From Pomphorhynchus laevis (lineage: Eukaryota; Acanthocephala; Palaeacanthocephala; Echinorhynchida; Pomphorhynchidae): a DNA stretch of 64,000 nucleotides. Below, one piece after another: positions 56,164 to 64,000 of this stretch; the stretch's first letter is position 1, and each line of letters starts with the position of its first letter. The stretch lies in NCBI GenBank assembly GCA_012934845.2, contig WNNJ02001436.1, forward strand, positions 1 through 64,000, written 5' to 3'. The position numbers were made by a program, and so were the translations under genes. The notes under the pieces were generated by a model. That model was not told the DNA's origin. It did no database searches and saw nothing but the letters and a program-made list of their open reading frames with translations.

Positions 56164-56769
56164 TCAGCTCTGCATTTCAACTTCTTCGCAATCGGTTTCG
56201 ATCATTGACGTAGTAATTTCTTCAATTGCTTGACGAACATTGTGACTTATCGGGTGGATACATCTGCGTCTATCAAAATGATGATTACACACTAAAGATG
56301 CTAATGCTGGAAGAATGTGGTGTTGTGCTACAGAGGAAGTTACGCCGCCGGCATATAAAGGATCGGAGCAGAAATCCCAAATCAAAATAGTATCGTCGTG
56401 AGAGCTTGAAACTATCTGAAAACAATCAAACTGAAGACGAAACACACGACCTGTATGGTGAGATAAAGTGCGTTCACAAACATCAGTCGATTGAATCGTT
56501 GGATCCAGAGCTTTTTTTAAATTCCAGACCTTTATTTTACCATCATATGCCCCACTGACAATATACTGATCATTAAAGCGGATGCATCGCACAAGCTCTT
56601 GATGACCCTCAAGAGTGCGAATGCAGCAACCGGATACAACATTCCAAATACGAATAGTATTATCTGAAGATCCACTGACAATTAAATCATCTTGATATTG
56701 AAGGCATGCTATACCACGCTTATGACCCATTAACGTCCTCTGAAATTCGCAGGTATCAGTAACCCACAT
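56164..56769 (-). CDS. BTRC: beta-TrCP / Slimb (SCF F-box WD40 protein), last coding exon
   Basis: beta-TrCP is the substrate receptor of the SCF ubiquitin ligase and binds phosphodegrons of beta-catenin, IkappaB and others with its WD40 propeller. This exon encodes its last three blades: [20 protein letters not shown] with [12 protein letters not shown] (residues about 10-45), [20 protein letters not shown] with [12 protein letters not shown] (about 50-85), and [20 protein letters not shown] then DTILIWDF (about 105-135). The arginines in HKRG and GRVFRLQF are in the positions of known degron contacts. Identity to animal beta-TrCP is very high. A good acceptor (TTTCCTTTAG) precedes the exon, so the first ATG here is internal. 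A tail of about 65 residues after the propeller is longer than in vertebrates. The stop is TGA at 56,166-56,164. The upstream exons are not found in the window. Confidence 0.96.
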   Translation of the reverse strand: MWVTDTCEFQRTLMGHKRGIACLQYQDDLIVSGSSDNTIRIWNVVSGCCIRTLEGHQELVRCIRFNDQYIVSGAYDGKIKVWNLKKALDPTIQSTDVCERTLSHHTGRVFRLQFDCFQIVSSSHDDTILIWDFCSDPLYAGGVTSSVAQHHILPALASLVCNHHFDRRRCIHPISHNVRQAIEEITTSMIETDCEEVEMQS

Positions 56770-57160
56770 CTAAAGGAAAATACAAATCAAACAGTCTAGT
56801 TATTTTAATCAATTAAATGTCACATCTTCAAATCGAAAATTTCCAATTCGTATTTTTGAACACTAATTTTCTTGCTCAATTGTACATAAGGAGCGAAATT
56901 GCCGTTTTCGTGTAAGATTTCAAATACTAATGTGTGTTTGAAATACTAATGTGTTTGGGATAATTGATAGTATAAAATTATGAATAATTGATCGAAATAC
57001 AAAGCAATTTCTAAAATTGCTTTTTGTAAAACAAGTAGTGACTTATTGATGTGTACCAACTACAAATAAATTCCTATTCCCAAGTTATATTTCTAAGCCT
57101 ATTTTCCTAACTTTTAATTAAAATGATCTTAATTAATGTTTGTTAATTACTTAAATTAGT
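56770..57160. other. BTRC intron, part next to the last exon
   Basis: AT-rich; I see no gene or element. If BTRC runs on beyond 64,000, everything from here to the window end is intron. Confidence 0.4.
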
Positions 57161-57328
57161 AAAGAATTATTGGAGTTGGATCAAAGAAAAGCAGAAATCT
57201 TTTATGATACTTTGCTAAACTCTGTTAGCATCTTCAGAAAATTACATCTTCTGAAGATACTAACAAAGATTAGAGAAATATCAAATAAAATTTTCCCATT
57301 CTTTGATCCAGCTCCAATAATTCTTGAT
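57161..57328. repeat. Compact foldback element with hammerhead-like motif in each arm
   Basis: The left arm begins GAATTATTGGAGTTGGATCA; the right arm ends in the complement, TTGATCCAGCTCCAATAATT-like. Arms of about 80 bp are separated by almost nothing, so the whole is a near-palindrome. It is related to the elements at 19,112 and 60,655. The left arm (minus, 57,237-57,206) has CTGAAGA but a changed second box. Confidence 0.7.
57251..57282 (+). ncRNA. Hammerhead-like core block (right arm of foldback)
   Basis: CTGAAGA (57,251-57,257), one extra T, a 4-bp helix CTAA/TTAG with a 6-nt loop, then GAAA (57,275-57,278) and TATC (57,279-57,282). Both core boxes are intact; the helix is weaker than at 19.2 kb. 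Confidence 0.4.
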
Positions 57329-57734
57329 AAATAAAATTTTCCTTTTTTCTTTGATCTAAAAAATAGAAATAAAAAATAGATAAGAAAATTCATAGAAAAA
57401 TAAAATTGAATTAAATCTAAAAATTGAATTAAAATTAAAATTGAATTTTAATTTTAATTTTAAGTTTGTATCGCATACTTGCATCTTAATAAATGAATAA
57501 GAAATAAATGAGTCATCGTAAATTTGTGAATTTATAATTTTATTTATAATTTGTGAATTATTAATTATACCTAATTTTTATTTATAATTTGTGAATTTAT
57601 TAATTTATAAATTTGTGAAAATTATGAAACTTCATCCAAAAAGATTACGCGAACTCATATATTGATGTCAAACATATCAATTCTTTTCATCAAACGTTTT
57701 ATTTTTGCAGTATAAAAAGAATTTATTAATCAAA

Positions 57735-58335
57735 TTTAATTAATTAAATTAGGTATATATCTAGATATGAACATTTAATTAACATCAATTTAAACTACTT
57801 TTAATTTATATCGCACAAATGACATATTTAAATTTATAGGAAACGTATTTTTGCATGAATATGAATTTGTTCATAATTGTGCAAAAAACTAAATCTAAAC
57901 TATATAAATACATGAAATATATGTTTCGATACATTGATGATATATGTGTATTTAACTCTAGCAATTTTTATTCAATTAGTGAGCACATTTATGCATATAT
58001 TTATTCAAGTGTACAAATTTATCCAGGTAGCCTTATTCTTAATAAAACCAATATTAATGATAAAGTAGGTATTTATCTAGATATGAACTTTTAATTAGCA
58101 TCAATTAAAGTTGATGTAAAAAAGTTTATAGTAAAGATGACATTCAAATTTACAAGAAACATATTTTTGCATGACCATTCATGCATACCATATAATATAA
58201 AATATAATACATTAATTGATAAAATTTTAAGAATTGCAACAATATGTAATGATATTGGCTTTCTTCAAAATCATTTAAGTAATTTAATAGATACATATTT
58301 TAAACTAGGTTACTATAAAAATAACATCAAGCCTT
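57735..58335 (+). mobile_element. Penelope-like element, 3' half of RT and tail, broken
   Basis: Plus-strand pieces: FIIVQKTKSKLYKYMKYMF, RYIDDICVFNSSNFYSIS, PGSLILNKTNINDK, then FTRNIFLHDHSCIPYNIKYN and ILRIATICNDIGFLQNHLSN. This is the RT region from the YIDD box to the end of the domain. The N-terminal part is missing. Confidence 0.75.
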
Positions 58336-58554
58336 AATTTGACCAATTTTGGTACTGTGGGAAGTTCCTTTTCCAGAGTATTACAGGAACATATAAATCA
58401 TTACTTACTTGATTAGAACCATTGACTGGAAAAAGCGATTTTTTGGAATTCTTTGATATTTCCGACAACATGCGAAAAACGCTTAATCAAATAGATAACA
58501 CCCTTCAATGCAAAATCATAATAACCTTGATCGAATAGTTAAGCCTTGTTATTT
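58336..58554. other. AT-rich spacer
   Basis: No gene seen. A 7-bp palindrome, TCACCGT-T-ACGGTGA, lies just beyond it, at 58,563-58,577. Confidence 0.35.
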
Positions 58555-58930
58555 GTTAATGAATCACCGTTACGGTGAACTAGTCAGCGAAAACTGACCT
58601 GGATAGACTTAAACGTTTCCTGAATAAAGCTAGGTGGGCCCTGAAACGGGCTCAGCATCTGTCGTTGAAAGGGAAAACCCAGGCGCGCCTTTGGGGCATT
58701 TGGGCTATCTCGGGATAAGTCTTTTTTCGAGAGGACGTATTTAGGGCAAATGCTAAGGTTTCTTAAGCTCCTCGTCTCTCGTTTACCCAGCATAGTCCGC
58801 ACCGATTGGATTCTTGGAGGGGTGAAAGACTCCGGGTGGTTCAGTCGGAAGGCGGCGTGTTGGATCGATTGGGGGCTCAGATCACCCTTGATTTGAGGCT
58901 ATGAAAAGGAAGGGAAGACGGAAGGGCCAA
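58555..58930. other. GC-rich island of unknown identity
   Basis: About 375 bases that are roughly half G+C in a window that is mostly under 30%. Short frames exist on both strands (plus: RLKRFLNKARWALKRAQHLS), but none is long and I cannot name a family. It is not an rRNA or tRNA that I recognise. It could be a fragment of a GC-richer transposon or foreign DNA. Confidence 0.4.
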
Positions 58931-59549
58931 TTATAAGATAGGTCAATTATAGTCTTATTATAGTCTTATTATTTTATTGTAAGAATTTTTTTCGCTAAAT
59001 TCATGTTCAATATGTTGCCCACTTGATGTGTTTTATAATTACGCATATAACGTCGTGTACTAAACGAGAAGAATGCTAATTCGAGGCATGTCGTTTTGTG
59101 GTCGCCAGGATTTATTGATTTATTTATCCGTAATTTTCACTTGACGCATTTTACATACAATTTGTTCAATTATTTTTGTTCAACTATTTGTTCAACCAAA
59201 TTATTTGTTCAATTCTTTTTCAGTATTCACTGAAAACCGGTTGAAAGTTAAATTTTAAAAAGGAACTTTTTGACTTATTTATTTGGTATTTTGTTAATAT
59301 CGGATTTGTTAGAATTTTCAAAGAATTTATGTCTATCAAATTCTAGCGCTAGATGAATTTGCAATAATGTATTTAAATAAATACATTAATTAATGTATTT
59401 ATTTCCATTATATGCAATAATAGAAATTAAGCAAGATTTATAGATGGACCAATTATAGATAGGTCAATTCGCTTAAACCGGTAGTGTATATTATACCTTT
59501 ATATTTAAGGATTTTTATGGTGAATTTTAGGACTTTATGTCCTAAAATT
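58931..59549. other. AT-rich stretch between Penelope-like pieces
   Basis: I see no gene. Confidence 0.35.
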
Positions 59550-60485
59550 CATGACTTTATGTCAGAAAGCCTTATCCTTAATAAAACCAATATTGATGAT
59601 AAAGAAGGTGTATATCTAGATATGAACATTAAATTAACATTAACTAAAACTACTATTAACTTATATCGTAAAGATGGCGTATTTAAATTTACAAGAAACA
59701 TATTTTTGCATGAGCATTCATGCATACCATATAATATAAAATATAATACATTAAATAATGAAATTTTAAGAATTGCAACAATATGTAATGATATTGGCTT
59801 TCTTCAAAATCATTTAAATAATTTAATAGATACATATTTTAAACTAGGTTACTATAAAAATAACATCAAGCAGAAAATAGTAAAATATATAAATCAACAC
59901 AATAATATAAAGAATAAATTGACTAATAACTAACAGACGTTGTATCAGAATAAGGATTAGAGGGCATCAGGAGGAACTTCTATGTTATAACATATTTAAA
60001 TTTACAAAAAACATATTTTTGCATGAGCATTCATGCATACCATATAATATAAAATATAATACATTAAATAATGAAATTTTAAGAATTGCAACACTTTGTA
60101 GCGATATTAGCTTTCTTCAAAATCATTTAAATAATTTAATAGATACATATTTTAAACTAGGTTACTATAAAAATAACATCAAGCAGAAAATAGTAAAATA
60201 TATAAATCAACACAATAATATAAAGAATAAATTGACTAATAACTAACAGACGTTATATCAGAATAAGGATTAGAGGGCATCAGGAGGAACTTCTATGTTA
60301 TAACATATTTAAATTTCCAAGAAACATATTTTTGCATGAGCATTCATGCATACCATATAATATAAAATATAATACATTAAATAATGAAATTTTAAGAATT
60401 GCAACAATATGTAATGATATTGGCTTTCTTCAAAATCATTTAAATAATTTAATAGATACATATTTTAAACTAGGTTACTATAAAA
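59550..60485 (+). mobile_element. Penelope-like 3' end in a 313-bp tandem array
   Basis: The first unit encodes ESLILNKTNIDDKEGVYLDM to KQKIVKYINQHNNIKNKL and a stop near 59,933. The second half of this sequence then repeats: the marker TATTTTTGCATGAGC starts at 59,701, 60,014 and 60,327, a period of 313 bp. The third unit is cut at about 60,485. Each unit ends with GGATTAGAGGGCATCAGGAG before the next begins. The RT core is missing. Confidence 0.8.
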
Positions 60486-60654
60486 CGGATTTTTATTAGC
60501 AATTAGAAAAATTGAAATGAGTTGATTTAGAATACCATGTACTTATCTCGTTTGTAACTATTTTAACGTTCAAGTTTCGATGAAACCTGATTTATTAGTG
60601 ATGGAAATATTACATATTATAATATATTACAATATGGATACATTTACACAAGAT

Positions 60655-60875
60655 ATATTTTTATATTCTAGCACCTTCAGAAAATTAAGTAATTTTCTGA
60701 AGATGCTAGAATATAAAAATAAGATTTAATTGAATAATAGTCAATTATCGACGCTTGATCAAAACGACGATGCTAACAGTAGTTAGCGAAGTATCAAATT
60801 AAATTTTCCTTCTTTCTTTGATCCTGCTCTAATAATTATTTATCAATAATGGATCAGTATCAACTATTTACAGGT
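60655..60875. repeat. Foldback element remnant related to those at 19.1 and 57.2 kb
   Basis: Contains a palindrome at 60,655-60,728 (TATTCTAGCACCTTCAGAAA and its complement) and, at about 60,775-60,866, GATGCTAACAGTAGTTAGCG followed by TTTGATCCTGCTCTAATAAT and ATGGATCAGTATCAAC. The last words match, in complement, the start of the 19.1-kb element. The core box CTGA before the helix is lost here. Confidence 0.55.
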
Positions 60876-61261
60876 GAAATTATTTAAGATGAACTATTTT
60901 CCATTTCTTTATCCTGGTATTTCAACCATTTAAAAACTTTAATTAATAGTTTTATAAAGAAGTTTTATGTTGAAGACTAAAAGTATTTTTGCTGTTTGCA
61001 TTCATGTCATATGTCATAATAATGATCGAAGTATATATATTCTAAATTTATATCAAAATTCAGTAAAATTTTAAATTCAGAATTGAAATGTGAGGAACCT
61101 CAAAATAAATTTGTCATTTTACATTGAAATTAAACATTAAACAATCACTGAACATTCTCTTATTTCAAGTGGGATTTAAGAGTTCCACTTGCTAACAGAA
61201 GCTTCAATTAAGGATTTAAAGCGCATACAATAAAGGAGCATTCATTTATTAAGGAATACGT

Positions 61262-61335
61262 AAAATTTATGAACGTGATACACGTTCATAAACGGGATAC
61301 ACTTCAGGAACGTGACTACACGTTCCTGAAGCACT
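61262..61335. repeat. Two adjacent perfect hairpins
   Basis: TTATGAACGTG and its complement flank a 3-base loop, and CTTCAGGAACGTG and its complement flank a 4-base loop about 15 bases on. Both share the AACGTG/CACGTT stem end. No coding potential. Confidence 0.6.
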
Positions 61336-61399
61336 TGATTGTGCAAAATCAGTATTATCTAATAAGGATATTAGTCGGTAATCTGTGATTATCTTTGCG

Positions 61400-61690
61400 T
61401 AAAGTCGATGCTCCTCTTCGTTGAAGACGGTCATCTAGGGGTGGCTTGGTCGTGTTTCGAGAATGGCTAGGAGGCGTTTTCTTTGTGAAGTTTTCCAGAT
61501 AGACTTTCTGGACGGATACTGTTATGCAGACTTCGGTATAGGTGGAGAAATCAAACTCAACATCTTGCCAAGAAACGCTTAGGCTATCTATAAGGAAAGT
61601 CTGGTTGGTTAATCATAATCGTGATAATTGGTCACGTCTCGTACGTGCACTGCATTCACAACCTGACCTCCGGATCAGTGAAAACAATAA
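61400..61690 (+). pseudogene. LINE 3'-terminal remnant
   Basis: Frames with shifts give WRNQ near 61,540 and RDNWSRLVRALHSQPDLRIS (about 61,620-61,680), a pattern typical of the C-terminal end of some LINE ORF2 proteins. It resembles the end of the fragment at 26.5-27.1 kb, so both may belong to one family. Low information. Confidence 0.45.
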
Positions 61691-62204
61691 ACAAATTTCA
61701 TATTTATTTCAATTTGCTTATTTATCTGATAGAGGAACTGCTTTTCTGATAGAGGAACTGCTATCACTGAGAACAAGTTTTTCGTTTGTTTAAAACAATA
61801 TTGCGATGTTAAGGTTAATTTAAAAAATTACTACTGTATTAGCCTCGAATTACTAATCGACAACACGAATGATCATTTATTGTGCTGTTTGTAGATGGAA
61901 CGAATGTTTTTTCACGATATATTGGAAAGTTAATTCTATGGCATTAGAAGAAACTGCGAAAGCCAACAAGTGGTATTTTATGATCATTAGTGGTAATTTT
62001 TATTTTACATTAGTGATTGAGAAAACATATTTGTGTAAGCGCCGTATATGAAATAATTTTGGAAGTTTGATGGATCTAGAGCTCTTAACTGACTAAAATA
62101 AAATTGTTGCAAGAATAAAAATAAAGATAAATTATAAAGATAATTATTTATAAAGATAAAGTTATTTGATAATAAATACTAAACCACAATCTTATTCCAT
62201 TTCA
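61691..62204. other. AT-rich stretch
   Basis: I see no gene or element. Confidence 0.4.
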
Positions 62205-62612
62205 AATATATAGTTATTATAAGAACGAAGAAGCAAAAATTATCATTTATTTGATTAAAATTCTATACTTCGATAGCTCCTGCTATCATCATCAGGATTA
62301 CAATAAAATGTTTCATTTTAATTTTATTTTGTTTTATGATTCTGTTTTTTTTTCTTTCTTTTTGTTGTTTTTAAAATGTGTGTAAAATTTTAGTGTATGA
62401 TTGTTTTGTTTCTCGGTATTTTCTTTTCTTTTAAGTAGAAATGCGGGGCACATCAATGCTTGAATTTTTGTATTAATGTTGGAAACGGAAGGGGAATTGT
62501 AAAACATTTTTTTGTAATCCTGATCATGATAGCAGGAGCTATCGAAATATAGAATTAATATCAAATAAATGATATTAATGATATTTCTTCTTCGTTCCTA
62601 TAATAACTATAG
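62205..62612. repeat. Foldback (MITE-like) element, about 400 bp, arms about 110 bp
   Basis: The left arm runs from TATAGTTATTATAAGAACGA to about 62,320, and the right arm from about 62,500 to TCGTTCCTATAATAACTATA. The arms pair over most of their length. The middle is T-rich and non-coding. Each arm carries GATAGCAGGAGCTATC with CTGATGA (left) or CTGATCA (right) before it. Confidence 0.75.
62268..62295 (-). ncRNA. Hammerhead-like core block (left arm of foldback)
   Basis: Minus strand: CTGATGA (62,295-62,289), one extra base, a perfect 6-bp helix GATAGC/GCTATC with loop AGGA, then GAAG (62,271-62,268). The right-arm copy (plus, 62,520-62,547) has the reverse pattern of decay: CTGATCA but an intact GAAA. 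Together they suggest an ancestor with both boxes intact. Confidence 0.45.
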
Positions 62613-62841
62613 ATAATTATTTATATTTATAAAGATAAATTATAGTAATAACTTATCTTTATTATATAGTAATATATTTCATTTCAAGATCCTTTATTTA
62701 TCAAAAAACCTAAATAGCGGATATCTTCGCTATTTGAAACACTTTCGTTGTACAAATTGATAACAATACATAGTGTTGTAAAAAGAAAGAAAAAATAGTA
62801 GTTTGATATTTGGAACGCGAACTACTTTGAAGACGCAAAGT

Positions 62842-63000
62842 TTATTTTTCACACGAATTTATGTAATCAAGAGCCCGGTAGAGAAAGCTATTTTTTAGAT
62901 GTTTTGTCCTACAACAAGCTTTTGTCCACTTACGATTTGATCTTAGAGCAGCTGAGTATAAATGATTATTGGTGTGACATAAATAAGACTGTTCAGTAAG
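62842..63000 (-). pseudogene. Possible LINE ORF2 C-terminal fragment
   Basis: Minus-strand residues LYSAALRSNRKW and FLYRALDYINS resemble the LRS...FLYRA..WN.L end of many LINE proteins. Short and weak; it could be chance. Confidence 0.3.
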
Positions 63001-64000
63001 CGTTTGAAGAAAGTTCAAGTTTAATATTATAATAATATTATATATAATAATATTACTATACAATATATGGTAATATGTTACACTATATATTATTATACTA
63101 TATAGTAATATATTATTATACTATATATTTAAAATCTGTAATTATATTAATATTTGGTGTTCTTTAAGATTTATTGAAGAAAGCATATATAAAGATCTAA
63201 ATAAATTTAAATGAAATGTTCAAATTTATTAAACATTTCGATATAATCAACAAATAATTTGTTTATTAAAGGGGTTGGCAAAGGAAACTGAATGATATTT
63301 CAAGGAAAATTGATTTTGATCGATTCTCACTTCTTAAAACTTTTTTGTATGAAAGCAGAATCAGCGAAAGACATTTATCTTTTAGATTTTGATAGCTTCT
63401 AAAAACGAAATAAAGAAGCTTATAAATAAGCCTTTAGCTTCAAAATACGCTGCAGATATAAAACAACTATCTTTTGTATACATGAATATATCTTTTATAT
63501 ATAAAAAAACTATATCTTTTGCTGTAACTTTAGAGCTAAAGATATAGCAAAAGATAAAATAATAAATTTATTTAAAATTATGGTCAAATATTTTATTATT
63601 CATTTTTTATTTAAAGATTTTTAAAATAAAATAATATTTTAAAAATAAACAAAACTTATGTTTCAATTAATGATATAGTGAAAACAGAATAGCGAAAACA
63701 TTTTCTATTACGAGCATCTTGAGTCTAGGAATTCTGAGTGTGAAATAGCATCGTAAAATAGTTTGCATCGGCGAAGCTAAGTTTCCCGCTTCGTATATAT
63801 TGGGATCAGCAAAGTCGTGAAGACATTATATTGAGATATAATGCTTACAATTTAGCTCTTTTAATAAAGAATTAGTTTGTTACAAAACAGTTTAATCGAT
63901 TATTTGATTGATTATATAAAGGTATAATTAACAAAATAATTTCAAAATTATATTAATTACGGTTTTTGAAAATTATATTCAATCGGAATATTCTTTTTAA
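63001..64000. other. AT-rich window end
   Basis: I see no gene. A hairpin of TATCTTTTGCT and its complement lies near 63,510-63,560. No BTRC exon could be recognised. Confidence 0.4.

Noticed and set aside
58584-58802. 72-codon minus-strand frame in the GC-rich island
   Set aside because: Short, no recognisable motif, and frames are common in GC-richer DNA.

Overview
This window is animal nuclear DNA. It is AT-rich and consists mostly of transposon remains, with two host genes split by introns, both on the minus strand. I have no firm placement of the species. Tiny introns (29-53 nt) beside kilobase introns, and many non-LTR and Penelope-like elements, would fit a flatworm or another small-intron invertebrate lineage. 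That is inference.

Layout. Bases 1-19,055 are a pile of LINE copies. An intact CR1/L2-type ORF2 (copy A) is followed by a 5'-truncated copy of a second family (B1), two minus-strand CR1/Jockey-like copies (C and D), a second truncated copy of family 1 (A'), a long copy of family 2 (B2), and a minus-strand copy of family 2 (B3) joined tail to tail with B2. Bases 19,112-20,545 hold a foldback element and a 231-bp tandem repeat.

Bases 51,442-21,009 (minus) are one host gene that I could assemble exon by exon: VPS16, the scaffold subunit of the HOPS/CORVET tethering complexes. Twenty exons join in frame into 818 codons plus a stop, close to the roughly 840 residues of animal VPS16. Ten introns are 29-53 nt and nine are 1.2-5.1 kb. 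The large introns contain Penelope-like reverse transcriptase pieces, tRNA-headed SINE-like repeats, LINE remnants, a 2.1-kb direct duplication on both sides of exons 8-10, and a decayed second copy of part of exon 13.

Bases 55,200-52,200 (minus) are a decayed RTE-type LINE. Bases 56,769-56,164 (minus) are the last coding exon of beta-TrCP/Slimb (BTRC), the F-box substrate receptor of SCF ubiquitin ligase. Its upstream exons are not recognisable here and probably lie beyond 64,000. The rest of the right end holds Penelope-like 3' ends, including a 313-bp tandem array, more foldback elements and a GC-rich island I cannot identify.

The observation I rate most interesting is a set of hammerhead-ribozyme-like cores. 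Several foldback elements carry the same layout, CTGANGA, one extra base, a short perfect helix, then GAAA. A separate site at 33,308-33,349 has the form of a type I hammerhead with all three helices. Such motifs are known from Penelope-like elements and retrozymes, and Penelope-like fragments are common in this window.
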